A stretch of 64,000 nucleotides of DNA from Micromonospora sp. RP3T. GTDB lineage: Bacteria; Actinomycetota; Actinomycetes; Mycobacteriales; Micromonosporaceae. The position numbers and the translations under genes were made by a program. Where the stretch lies: NCBI RefSeq assembly GCF_003027925.1, contig NZ_PYPS01000002.1, forward strand, positions 328,801 to 392,800. Reading direction: 5' to 3'. Shown here in pieces: positions 1 through 7,488 of this stretch. Numbering within the stretch: the first letter of the stretch is position 1; every line of letters begins with the position of its first letter. Under the pieces are notes generated by a model. That model saw only the letters and a program-made list of their open reading frames with translations. It ran no database searches and was not told the origin of the DNA.

Positions 1-1
1 A

Positions 2-328
2 CTGAGCTGGAACTACAACTACCAGGCGGCCGGCGACGCGCTCGGGGTCGACCTGCTCGGTAACCCGGACCTGGTCGCGACCGACCCGGCGGTGGCGTGG
101 CGGACCGCGCTCTGGTTCTGGATGACCCAGTCCGGCGCGGGCACCACCACGCCGCACGCGGCGATCACCGGCGGCGCCGGGTTCGGCGGGACGGTCCGCA
201 GCATCAACGGGGCGCTGGAGTGCGGCGGCGGCAACCCCGGACAGGTGCGGGACCGGGTCGACGCGTACCGCCGGTTCACCGAGGCGCTGGGCGTCGACCC
301 GGGCGACGAGGGGACACTGTCGTGCTGA
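2..328 (+). CDS. GH19 chitinase, C-terminal part (5' end outside window)
   Basis: This is the C-terminal 108 residues of a secreted family 19 chitinase, an inverting endo-enzyme that cleaves beta-1,4-GlcNAc chains. The frame is open from base 2 and starts inside the family hallmark LSWNYNYQAAGDALG, the substrate-cleft stretch of GH19 catalytic domains. It continues through ALWFWMT and the typical ending (INGALECGGG, then a VDAYRRFTEALGVDPG-like helix). The catalytic Glu pair would lie upstream, outside the window. No carbohydrate-binding module follows, so any CBM must be N-terminal. The family call is firm; the full architecture cannot be seen. Confidence 0.9.
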   Translation: MSWNYNYQAAGDALGVDLLGNPDLVATDPAVAWRTALWFWMTQSGAGTTTPHAAITGGAGFGGTVRSINGALECGGGNPGQVRDRVDAYRRFTEALGVDPGDEGTLSC

Positions 329-415
329 CCGGCACGCCGCCCCAGGCCCGGAAACCGGCCGAAAGGACGACGGCCGGGGCGGTCGGCCCTCCTCCGGACC
401 GATGCCGGCGACGGC

Positions 416-434
416 CCCGATCCGCAGGATCGGG
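416..434 (+). promoter_or_regulatory. 8-bp hairpin directly upstream of the ABC ATPase start
   Basis: CCCGATCC and GGATCGGG form a perfect 8-bp stem with a 3-base loop. The stem ends two bases before the ATG at 437 and covers the only purine-rich stretch that could serve as a ribosome binding site. It may reduce translation of the exporter, or simply be the end of the upstream terminator region. This is inference from the fold only. Confidence 0.35.
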
Positions 435-436
435 CC

Positions 437-1315
437 ATGTCACTTTCCGAACTCGCCGTCCACGCCCGGGGCCTGACGAAACGGTACGGCCGTCGGCCCG
501 CGCTCCTCGACTGCGACCTCGACGTCCCCCGGGGCCGGGTGGTCGGGCTGGTCGGCCCGAACGGCGCCGGCAAGTCCACGCTGCTGAATCTCGCCTGCGG
601 GCTGGCCACACCGACCACTGGCACGTTGCGGGTGCTCGGCTCGCCACCCGCGGCGAATGCCGCGCACCTGGCCCGGGTCGGTTTTGTCGCCCAGGACACC
701 CCGGTGTACGCCGCCCTCTCGGTCGCCGACCACCTGCGGATGGGCGCGAAGCTGAACCCGTCCTGGGATCCGGCGTTGGCGGCGCGGCGGATCGCCCGGG
801 TGGGACTCGACCCGGGTCAGCGGGCGGGCCGGCTCTCCGGCGGCCAGCGGGCGCAGTTGGCGCTCACCGTCGCCGTGGCCAAGCGTCCCGAGCTGCTGAT
901 CCTCGACGAACCGGCCGCCGCGCTGGATCCGCTGGCCCGCGACGGTTTCCTGCGCGACCTGATGGAGGTGGTCGCCGAACTGGGCGCCACCGCCATCCTC
1001 TCCTCCCACCTGCTCGGCGACGTGGCCCGGGCCTGCGACCACCTCGTCGTCCTGGTGGGGTCCCGGGTGCAGGTCGCCGGCGACGTGGCCGACCTGCTGA
1101 CCCGGCACCACCGGCTGGTCGGCCCGCGCGATGAGCGGGACCGGCTGCCGGCCGGGGTGGAGGCGGTCGCGACACGGCACACCGGGGCGCACATCGACGC
1201 CGTCGTGCGGGTCGACGGCCCGCCGCCGCGCGGGCCGTGGCGCGTGGCGCCGGTCGGGCTGGAGGACCTGGTGCTGAGCTATCTGACCCGGGCGGCGGGG
1301 GAGGGGAACCGATGA
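437..1315 (+). CDS. ABC transporter ATP-binding protein (exporter type)
   Basis: This 292-residue cytoplasmic ATPase should energise the membrane partner encoded just downstream. It shows Walker A GPNGAGKST (residues 40-48), the signature LSGGQ (about 133-137), Walker B LLILDEP (about 153-159) and a downstream H-loop region (ILSSHLL). The layout matches ABC-2 type drug or antibiotic exporters of the CcmA class. The C-terminal 80 residues are an extension typical of actinobacterial members. Its stop overlaps the permease start (ATGA at 1312-1315), so the two are translationally coupled. The substrate cannot be read from the sequence; export of a small molecule, or self-protection, is the usual guess. 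Confidence 0.88.
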   Translation: MSLSELAVHARGLTKRYGRRPALLDCDLDVPRGRVVGLVGPNGAGKSTLLNLACGLATPTTGTLRVLGSPPAANAAHLARVGFVAQDTPVYAALSVADHLRMGAKLNPSWDPALAARRIARVGLDPGQRAGRLSGGQRAQLALTVAVAKRPELLILDEPAAALDPLARDGFLRDLMEVVAELGATAILSSHLLGDVARACDHLVVLVGSRVQVAGDVADLLTRHHRLVGPRDERDRLPAGVEAVATRHTGAHIDAVVRVDGPPPRGPWRVAPVGLEDLVLSYLTRAAGEGNR

Positions 1316-2328
1316 GCTGGCTCACCTGGCGGCAGTTTCGCGTGCCGGCCCTGGTCGGCGTGGTCGCGCTGGCGCTGTTCGCCGCGTACGTCGTGCATCT
1401 CGGCCTGGACGTCCGGGACGCCGAGGACGCCTACCGGGCCCAGTGCGCCGGCCGGCCCGACTGCCCCCGGCTGGCCCAGCTCGCGGTCGACTACGAGAAC
1501 ACCTCGCTCTATCTGGCGGCGCTGCTCGCGCCGGTGCCCGGCCTGCTCGGTATGTTCTGGGGCGCGCCGCTGGTGGCCCGGGAATTGGAGGCCGGCACCC
1601 AACGACTGGTCTGGAACCAGAGCGTGACCCGCCGCCGCTGGCTCGCGGTCAAGTTGACCGTGGTCGGGCTGGCCGCCATGGCCGTGACCGGTGTCGCCGC
1701 CGCGCTGGTGACCTGGGCGATGAGCCCGGTCGACCGGGCAGCGGACAACCGATTCAGCACCGTCCTGTTCGGTGCCCGCAACCTCGCCCCGGTGGCGTAC
1801 GCGGTGTTCGCCGTCGTCCTCGGGGTCCTGATCGGGCTGGTGGTGCGCCGCACCGTGCCGGCCATGGCGGTGACCGCGCTGGTCTTCGTGGTCGTCCAGT
1901 TCCTGGTGCCGAACCTGGTCCGGCCACACCTGATGCCGGCGGAGCACGTCACGCTGCCGATGACCGCCTCGGCCATCAACCAGGCACGCGGCCTGGGCGG
2001 CATCACCGGGGCGCCGGTGGTGAAAGGGCTGACCCTGCCGGACGCCTGGATCACCGATGCCAGCGAGCTGCGTACCCGCGATGGCACGCCACTGGACCGG
2101 GCGATCTTCGACGGGTGTTTCACCGACCCGCCGAGGACCGGCGCGGCGGAGGGGCCGTTCGGCGACACCGCGACCTGCCTGGCCGACCACGACCTGCACG
2201 TGGACGTCGCCTACCAGCCGGTCGCTCGGTACTGGTCGGTCCAGTGGCTGGAGTCGGGCTGCTACCTGGCGCTCGCCGGCCTGCTGGCGGCGGTCGCGTT
2301 CCGGCGGGTCCAGCGCCGTCCGAGCTGA
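1312..2328 (+). CDS. ABC transporter permease, ABC-2 like
   Basis: This 338-residue integral membrane protein overlaps the ATPase gene by four bases and is its likely partner. The N-terminal helix (VPALVGVVALALFAAYVVHL) is followed by an extracytoplasmic loop with two Cys. Further hydrophobic segments lie near residues 65-85, 115-140, 165-190, 195-215 and 315-333. A long extracytoplasmic loop (about 215-310) separates the last two. The architecture is that of ABC-2 permeases in Streptomyces and Micromonospora that pair with CcmA-type ATPases. Start is the ATG at 1312. No substrate can be assigned. Confidence 0.8.
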   Translation: MSWLTWRQFRVPALVGVVALALFAAYVVHLGLDVRDAEDAYRAQCAGRPDCPRLAQLAVDYENTSLYLAALLAPVPGLLGMFWGAPLVARELEAGTQRLVWNQSVTRRRWLAVKLTVVGLAAMAVTGVAAALVTWAMSPVDRAADNRFSTVLFGARNLAPVAYAVFAVVLGVLIGLVVRRTVPAMAVTALVFVVVQFLVPNLVRPHLMPAEHVTLPMTASAINQARGLGGITGAPVVKGLTLPDAWITDASELRTRDGTPLDRAIFDGCFTDPPRTGAAEGPFGDTATCLADHDLHVDVAYQPVARYWSVQWLESGCYLALAGLLAAVAFRRVQRRPS

Positions 2329-2369
2329 CGCGGCTGGTCGAAGTCCGGTGGGGACAAGCGTCCCGGCAC

Positions 2370-2481
2370 GCTACAAACTTGATGGCGAGGACGGGTCAGG
2401 CGGGTGGGCCCGGCGATCGTCGGGTGTCCGTGTTCGTCGCGCGTGGTGCGGGTGACCCGTTGACGCCATCAAGTTCGTAGC
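2370..2481. repeat. 112-bp element bounded by 28-bp imperfect inverted repeats
   Basis: The arms at 2370-2397 and 2454-2481 are reverse complements over 28 bases with four mismatches; the core GAACTTGATGGCG-like part is the best conserved. Fifty-six bases lie between them and encode nothing obvious. It sits between the permease and a decayed gene pair. The form would fit a small MITE-like element or a long-armed regulatory repeat. No transposase is nearby and no target duplication was identified. Confidence 0.6.
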
Positions 2482-2527
2482 CTGTAGCGGGTGTTGACGC
2501 CCCGGGACCGAGCCCGTCGCGGGTGGG

Positions 2528-2787
2528 TCAGACGGTGGGACCGAGCCGCTTGGCCAGGTCCACGAACGACTGCCAGGACGCGGCGGCGACGTGCAGGGTG
2601 CCGCCGTCGCGGTCCTTGGTGCCGCGGACCAGCACGACACCCGGCAGGTTGTCGGCGACCTCCACGCAGGGGTGATCAGTTCCGTACCTTCGTTGCGCAC
2701 GATCTCCCACGTCCGGGCGAGCCCAGCAACGTCGGCCGGCGCGTCGACGATCTGCGCGGTGAGCTGGTTGTCGGCGTGGATCACTCG
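2528..2787 (-). pseudogene. Remnant of an XRE (DUF5753) regulator / DUF397 gene pair
   Basis: Two degraded pieces lie end to end in different frames. At 2683-2787 the minus strand reads a DUF5753-like tail (NQLTAQIVDAPADVAGLART, then WEIVR). At 2528-2671 it reads the C-terminal half of a DUF397 protein (CVEVADNLPGVVLVRGTKDR, then a LHVAAASWQSFVDLAK-like end). In streptomycetes and Micromonospora an XRE-DUF5753 gene is normally followed directly by a small DUF397 gene. Here the XRE helix-turn-helix, the end of the XRE gene and the start of the DUF397 gene are all missing. I read this as a deletion-scarred pseudogene pair. A 94-residue frame (2528-2812) could still be translated. Confidence 0.65.
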
Positions 2788-2822
2788 GGAGCCAGTTGGT
2801 CGCGCTTCCCATCGTCTCCCCA

Positions 2823-2933
2823 CCTGAGCTGCGCGGACGCGCCGAGCACGACGGTCCGAGCCCGCAGCAGATGTACCAGCGCTTCCTCGGCTGGAGCCCG
2901 TTCCGCCGGCCGATCGTCGAGCCGCCGGCATGA
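2823..2933 (+). pseudogene. Possible C-terminal gene fragment, unrecognised
   Basis: On the plus strand an open frame ends at the TGA of 2931-2933 with a protein-like tail containing DGPSPQQMYQRFLGWSPFRR and then PIVEPPA. Its composition looks like a real C-terminus rather than random GC-rich frame. No start codon or upstream domain is visible, and the frame runs back into the antisense XRE remnant. I do not recognise the family. It may be the stub of a gene truncated by the event that broke the neighbouring regulator. Confidence 0.3.
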
Positions 2934-2938
2934 GTCGG

Positions 2939-3589
2939 TCAGGCGCCTTCGACCACCCGGTTCTCCCAGGCCCAGGCGGCGATCTCCACCCGGTTGCGGA
3001 CGCCCAGTTTCGTCTGGATGCCGGAGACGTGGCTCTTCACGGTGCTCAACGAGATGAACAGCTCGGCGGCGATCTCCTGGTTCGTCCGTCCGCGCGCGAC
3101 CGCCCGGACCACCTCCAACTCCCGCGCGGACAGCCGGGCCGCCGACCGGGCCGACGCGGGCCGGGGCGCGGCCGTGACGTGCCGGAGCAACCGCAGCGTC
3201 ACCGACGGGGACACCAGCGCGTCGCCGTTGTGCGCGGCCCGCACCGCCTCGACCAGCAGCGCCGGCCCGGCGTCCTTGAGCAGGAAACCGACCGCGCCGT
3301 TGCGCAACGCGCCGTAGACGTACTCGTCGAGGTCGAACGTGGTCACCACGATGACCCGCAGCGGGTTCGGCGGGCCGGCCAGCGCGCGGGTCACCTCGAT
3401 GCCGTCGAGCCGGGGCATCCGGATGTCGACCAGGCAGACGTCCGGGCGCAGCCGGCGGGCCTCGGCCACCGCCCCGACGCCGTCGGACGCCTCACCCACC
3501 ACGGTGATGTCGGGCTGGTCCTCCAGGATGAGCCGCAGCCCGCCCCGGATCATGGCCTGGTCGTCGGCGATCAGCACCCGGATGCTCAT
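2939..3589 (-). CDS. NarL/LuxR-family response regulator
   Basis: This 216-residue regulator is the output half of a two-component system. The receiver domain (about 1-120) has the acidic pair DD near residues 9-10, the phosphoacceptor Asp55 in VCLVDIRMP, the conserved Thr in VVTTFD and Lys in LLKDAG. The LuxR-type helix-turn-helix fills about 148-210 (LSARELEVVRAVARGRTNQE, then ELFISLSTVKSHV). The ATG at 3589 overlaps the stop of the kinase gene (ATGA), so kinase and regulator are co-translated. Targets are unknown; no transporter is directly attached, although the ABC exporter at 437-2328 lies nearby. Confidence 0.92.
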   Translation of the reverse strand: MSIRVLIADDQAMIRGGLRLILEDQPDITVVGEASDGVGAVAEARRLRPDVCLVDIRMPRLDGIEVTRALAGPPNPLRVIVVTTFDLDEYVYGALRNGAVGFLLKDAGPALLVEAVRAAHNGDALVSPSVTLRLLRHVTAAPRPASARSAARLSARELEVVRAVARGRTNQEIAAELFISLSTVKSHVSGIQTKLGVRNRVEIAAWAWENRVVEGA

Positions 3590-4752
3590 CGTGGGCTCCG
3601 GGCCGGAAGGGGGAGCGTGGCCCGGACGGTCCAGCCCCGGCCGTCGCGGGGGCCGGCGGTCAGCGTGCCGCCGAGCGTCCGGACGCGCTCGCGCATGCCG
3701 ACCAGGCCGTAGCCGCCGCGGTGGCCGACCCGCGTGGGCGCCGGCGGCGCGTCGTCCACCACCTCGACGGACACCCCTTCGGCGCACCTGTCGACGGTGA
3801 CGGTCACCGATCCGGCGTGGGGGGCGTGCCGGGACACGTTGGTCAGGGACTCCTGCACGATCCGGTGGACCGTGGTGGTCACCTCCGGCGGCCAGGGGTG
3901 GCCACCGGTGGGTGGCCACCCCTGGTCACCGGCGGGCAGTCGGAGCCGCACCGGCGGGCCGAGCCGGTCGAAGCGGGCCACCAGGTCGGTGAGCTGTTCC
4001 GGGTCGGGCGGGGCGGGAGCCGCGTCGTCGCTGTCCCGGAGCAGCCCGACCACCCGGCGCATGGCGGCCAGCGCGTCGGCGCCGGACAGCTCGATCCCGG
4101 CCAGCATCGCCGGCACCTCCGCCGGCCGCTTCGCGCCGACCAGCTGCGCGGCCTGGGCCTGCACGACGATGCCGGTGACGTGGTGGGCGACCACGTCGTG
4201 CAGCTCACGGGCCAGCGCGAGCCGCTCGTCCCGGCGTACCCGCTCGGTGGTGGCCCGGCCGCGGGCGTCGGTCAGGCGCAGCGCGACGCCGACCGCGACG
4301 GCGGCCAGCCAGCACAGCGCGGCGAGCACCGTCACCGCGGAGAAGCCGTGCCGGTTGTCCAGCGACGTGAGCAGGCTGCCGACGATCACCAGCAGGCCGG
4401 CGCCGCCGACCGCGGCGGCGGTCCGCGCCGGCCGGGCCCGGATCACGGAGCCGACCAGCACGGCCAGCGCCAGCCCGGTGACCGGGCCGGGCTCCTGCGG
4501 CAGGCCCGCGACGTGGGCGACCTCGACGGCGACGGCCGCCACGCCGAGCCCGACCGCCGCCGCGCGGACCCGGTCCCGGCGGCGGCACAGGGCCAGCAGA
4601 CAGACGATCGCCCCGACCGTCGTGTCGAGCACGGCGTACCGGGGACCCCAACTGTCCGCGAGCATGACGGCGGTGAACGCCAGGCCGAGGAGGAACACCA
4701 CGGCGAGGCCCAGGTCGCACAGCAGGCCGGCCGGTCGACGCGCGTCGCTCAT
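3586..4752 (-). CDS. Two-component sensor histidine kinase (HisKA_3)
   Basis: This 388-residue membrane kinase is paired with the downstream response regulator. About five hydrophobic segments occupy residues 10-150. The HisKA_3 dimerisation box has the phospho-accepting His in LARELHDVVAHHVTGI (about residue 190). The ATPase domain shows the N-box IVQESLTNVSRHA and the G-box GGYGLVGMRERV. This is the NarX/DesK-like class usual in actinomycetes. A perfect 14-bp palindrome inside the gene (3892-3925) encodes an unusual Trp-Pro-rich stretch just before the N-box. The stimulus is unknown. Confidence 0.92.
   Translation of the reverse strand: MSDARRPAGLLCDLGLAVVFLLGLAFTAVMLADSWGPRYAVLDTTVGAIVCLLALCRRRDRVRAAAVGLGVAAVAVEVAHVAGLPQEPGPVTGLALAVLVGSVIRARPARTAAAVGGAGLLVIVGSLLTSLDNRHGFSAVTVLAALCWLAAVAVGVALRLTDARGRATTERVRRDERLALARELHDVVAHHVTGIVVQAQAAQLVGAKRPAEVPAMLAGIELSGADALAAMRRVVGLLRDSDDAAPAPPDPEQLTDLVARFDRLGPPVRLRLPAGDQGWPPTGGHPWPPEVTTTVHRIVQESLTNVSRHAPHAGSVTVTVDRCAEGVSVEVVDDAPPAPTRVGHRGGYGLVGMRERVRTLGGTLTAGPRDGRGWTVRATLPLPARSPR
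3892..3925. repeat. Perfect 14-bp palindrome inside the histidine kinase gene
   Basis: CCAGGGGTGGCCAC at 3892-3905 and its exact complement at 3912-3925 flank a 6-base loop. The stretch encodes GWPPTGGHPWPP in the kinase, where relatives usually have a short linker before the TVHRIVQE N-box. It keeps the reading frame. It looks like a small palindromic insertion or expansion tolerated in a surface loop. Confidence 0.6.
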
Positions 4753-4851
4753 GGCACCAGGCTAGGAAGTCCCGGCCCACGCCGAACCGGTCGAAAGTAC
4801 GGTCCCGGTGCTCGCCGCGCCGGTGATCGGTTCCTGTGCTATCCACGAGTC

Positions 4852-5829
4852 ATGGCCGACGAGCAGCACGTTTCCCCGGCGAGCGCCGACATCCGCGAGC
4901 ACCGACTGATCTACGGCTGCATGGGGCTGGGCGGCGGGTGGGACGCCGAGCCGTACGGCGCGCCGGAGATCGCGGCGGCCGAGGCGGCGGTCGAGGCCGC
5001 CCTGGAGATCGGCGTCACCGCGTTCGACCACGCGGACATCTACCGCAACGGCAAGTCGGAGGCGGTCTTCGGCGAGGTGCTGGCCCGCGCGCCGGAGCTG
5101 CGCCGCCGGGTGCTGATCCAGACGAAGTGCGGTATCCGCCTGCCAGGCGACGAGGGACCGGGCCGGTACGACCTGCGCGCCGCCCACATCGAGCGCAGCG
5201 TCGAGCGGAGCCTGACGCGGCTGCGGACCGACGTGATCGACGTCCTGCTGCTGCACCGGCCGGACCCGCTGGCCGACCCGGACGAGGTGGCCGGCGCGTT
5301 GACCTCGCTGTACCGGCAGGGCCTGGTGCGGCAGTTCGGGGTGTCGAACATGGCGGCCCCGCAGATCGCCCACCTCCAGGCGGCCCTCGACGTGCCGCTC
5401 GTCGCCAACCAGTTGGAGATCAGCCTGGGTCGGCGCGACTGGGTCGAGGCCGGCGTGCTGGTGAACACCGCGGAGTCCACCGGGACCGGCTTTCCGCTCG
5501 GCACCCTGGAGCACTGCCGGGCGCACCGGATCGGCCTCCAGGCGTGGGGCGCGCTGGCCCGCGGGCGTTTCACCGGCGCCGCCCGGACGCCGGCCGACCG
5601 GGAGGCGACCGAGCGGGTCGCCGCCCTGGCCGAGGCGAAGGGCACCACGCCGGAGGCGATCGTGCTGTGGTGGATCCAGCGGCACCCGGCGCGGGTGGCG
5701 CCGGTGATCGGCAGCGCCCGCCCCGACCGCATCCGGGCCTGTCGGGACGCCGTCCGCCGTGCCCCGGAGCTGACCCGCGAGGAGTGGTACGACCTCTGGA
5801 TCATCGCGCGCGGCGCCCCCCTGCCCTGA
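4852..5829 (+). CDS. Aldo/keto reductase
   Basis: This 325-residue cytoplasmic TIM-barrel NADPH-dependent oxidoreductase resembles the YdhF branch of the aldo/keto reductases. The active-site tetrad is visible: Asp and Tyr in TAFDHADIYRNGKSE, Lys in LIQTKCGI and His in VLLLHRPDPL. The C-terminal cofactor segment is PVIGSARPDRI. The substrate cannot be deduced. It is transcribed divergently from the two-component system and ends before a strong bidirectional terminator. The ATG at 4852 has only a weak upstream purine run. Confidence 0.88.
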   Translation: MADEQHVSPASADIREHRLIYGCMGLGGGWDAEPYGAPEIAAAEAAVEAALEIGVTAFDHADIYRNGKSEAVFGEVLARAPELRRRVLIQTKCGIRLPGDEGPGRYDLRAAHIERSVERSLTRLRTDVIDVLLLHRPDPLADPDEVAGALTSLYRQGLVRQFGVSNMAAPQIAHLQAALDVPLVANQLEISLGRRDWVEAGVLVNTAESTGTGFPLGTLEHCRAHRIGLQAWGALARGRFTGAARTPADREATERVAALAEAKGTTPEAIVLWWIQRHPARVAPVIGSARPDRIRACRDAVRRAPELTREEWYDLWIIARGAPLP

Positions 5830-5882
5830 CCCACCGCCGCGCCGCCCGCCCCCGCCCCCGCCCCCGCGCCGCCCGCTTTCCC

Positions 5883-5922
5883 GGAAAGCGTGGCCACTCG
5901 GGCTCGAATGGCCACGCTTTCC
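5883..5922. terminator. Bidirectional terminator, 14-bp perfect stem
   Basis: GGAAAGCGTGGCCA and its exact complement form a 14-bp stem around a 12-base loop between two converging genes (stops at 5829 and 5957). The ends of the stem supply A- and T-rich flanks on each side. It can serve both the aldo/keto reductase and the esterase. Confidence 0.8.
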
Positions 5923-5956
5923 GTGAATCAGCGCTCAACCCGGGGGTGGCCCAGGC

Positions 5957-7303
5957 TCAGGCGAGCGTGCAGGTGGCGCCGTTGAGGGTGAACGACGTCG
6001 GCTTTGCGGTGTTGCCGGTGTGGGTGGCCTGGAACCCGATGGTGGTGGACCCGTTGGCCGGGATAGTGGCGTTGTAGGCGACGTTCCGGGCCGTCACCTG
6101 GCCGGTGGCGGGGGAGTAGGTCGCGTTCCAGCCGGAGGTGATCACCTGCCCACCGGGCAACGTGAACGCCAGGGACCAGCCGCTCACGGCCGTGCCGCCG
6201 GTGTTGGTGATGGTGATGTTCTCGGTCAGCCCGGAGTTCCAGGCGTTGACGTCGACGCCGACGCGGCAGGCGCCGACGCCCGGGGGCGGCGTGGTCGGGC
6301 CCGGGGGCGGCGTGGTCGGGCCCGGGGTCGGCGTCGTCGTCGGGCTGGGCGTCGTGGTCGGGCTCGGCGTCGTGGTCAGGCCGAAGAACGCGATCGCGGC
6401 TGCGGCCATGCCGGCGCCCGGCAGCGTGTGCCCGGCGCCCTGGATGCTGTACGCCTCCACCTGGACCGTGCCGTTGGCGTCGGCGTAGCGGCGCCGGTTC
6501 CAGTTGGCCTGCGGCGTGTCGGTCGAGGTGGGCGTCTGGCTCAGCCCGAACACGTTGGTCCACTGCTCGATCGACTCCTGCAGCAGCGAGTACGGCACGA
6601 GCGTGTCAGCGGTGCCGTGCCAGAGCTGCACCCGGGGGCGCGGGCCGGCGTAGCCGGGGTACGCCTGGCGGACCGCGTCACCCCACTGCTGCGGCGTCCG
6701 GTTCATGCTGCCGCCGGTGCACTGGCTGGACCCGGGCGGGTAGTCCGCCGCGCCCGCGAAGCAGTTGTACGGCACGCCCATGAACGCCGCGCCGGCCTTG
6801 AAGACGTCGGGGTAGAGCGCCAGCATGTGGTTGGTCATCATGCCGCCGGACGAGCTGCCGGTGGCGTAGACCCGGTCCGGGTCGGCGCCGTACTGCTGCT
6901 GCACCCAGCGGATCATCGAGATGATCGACACCGGGTCGCTGCCGCCGCCGCGGCGCTTGGCGGCGTCGGACCAGGTGTCGAAGCAGTTGCCGAAGCCGGC
7001 CTGCTGGGTCGCGGTCGGATAGATCACGATGTACCCGTACCGGTCGGCCAGGGAGGCGAACTCGCTGCTCGAGTAGAACCCGGGGCCGGAGCCGCCGCAG
7101 CCGTGCATGGCCACCACCGTCGCCGGCCGGGCCGGGCGGGTGTCCGGGACGTAGACGTGCATGCGCATCCGCCCCGGGTTTTCGCCGAAGCTGGTCACCT
7201 CGGTCAGCGACGCCGCGTACGCGGGCTGGATCGTGGGGACCACCAGTCCGGCCGCCGCCAGCGTCGCGGCCACGGCGAGCAGCACTTTCGTTCTGATTCT
7301 CAC
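5957..7303 (-). CDS. Secreted CE1/PHB-depolymerase-like esterase with C-terminal CBM2
   Basis: This 448-residue extracellular esterase has a signal peptide (RIRTKVLLAVAATLAAAGLV, cleaved near residue 31). Its alpha/beta hydrolase domain (about 35-308) has the nucleophile elbow GSSSGG with Ser151, the acid Asp233 in LWHGTADTLVPY and His292 in GAGHTLPG. A Thr/Pro linker (310-342) leads to a CBM2 module (about 346-448, CRVGVDVNAWNSG onward), which binds cellulose or xylan. The family includes acetylxylan and feruloyl esterases as well as PHB depolymerases. With xylanases around it, action on xylan side groups is the likelier role. The GTG at 7303 is chosen because AGGAG lies five bases upstream; another GTG lies at 7321. 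Confidence 0.88.
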   Translation of the reverse strand: MRIRTKVLLAVAATLAAAGLVVPTIQPAYAASLTEVTSFGENPGRMRMHVYVPDTRPARPATVVAMHGCGGSGPGFYSSSEFASLADRYGYIVIYPTATQQAGFGNCFDTWSDAAKRRGGGSDPVSIISMIRWVQQQYGADPDRVYATGSSSGGMMTNHMLALYPDVFKAGAAFMGVPYNCFAGAADYPPGSSQCTGGSMNRTPQQWGDAVRQAYPGYAGPRPRVQLWHGTADTLVPYSLLQESIEQWTNVFGLSQTPTSTDTPQANWNRRRYADANGTVQVEAYSIQGAGHTLPGAGMAAAAIAFFGLTTTPSPTTTPSPTTTPTPGPTTPPPGPTTPPPGVGACRVGVDVNAWNSGLTENITITNTGGTAVSGWSLAFTLPGGQVITSGWNATYSPATGQVTARNVAYNATIPANGSTTIGFQATHTGNTAKPTSFTLNGATCTLA

Positions 7304-7380
7304 GGAGACTCCTTCGATCACCTGTGCACGTTGAGGTCGTGGGTGGTGCGCCCTGCCCGGCTCCGTATCGGGTAGCAGAT

Positions 7381-7424
7381 AGTGTTCCTGCCGGTCCGAG
7401 AAGTGTCAATCGATGCACAGCGAT
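7381..7424 (-). promoter_or_regulatory. Esterase promoter with candidate operator
   Basis: Read on the minus strand, TTGACA (7404-7409) and AACACT (7381-7386) are 17 bases apart, giving a plausible -35/-10 pair about 80 bases before the esterase start. Directly upstream of the -35 lies ATCGCTGTGCATCGAT (7409-7424). It matches the ATCGCT-N5-TCGAT pattern found in the promoters of the GH43 and GH10 genes. Confidence 0.55.
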
Positions 7425-7488
7425 ATATGTAGCCGACGATCTCCGTCTACAGTCGAGTTCCCTGCCCGACCCAGCGTCCGGAGTGCCC

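Noticed and set aside
437..4752. ABC exporter and two-component system as a bacitracin-type (Bce) module
   Set aside because: The kinase is HisKA_3 rather than the intramembrane-sensing type, and a remnant region separates the two gene sets.
6279..6320. 21-bp tandem repeats in the esterase gene
   Set aside because: They encode the Pro/Thr linker between catalytic domain and CBM2. This is ordinary linker repetition, not a CRISPR or minisatellite of note.
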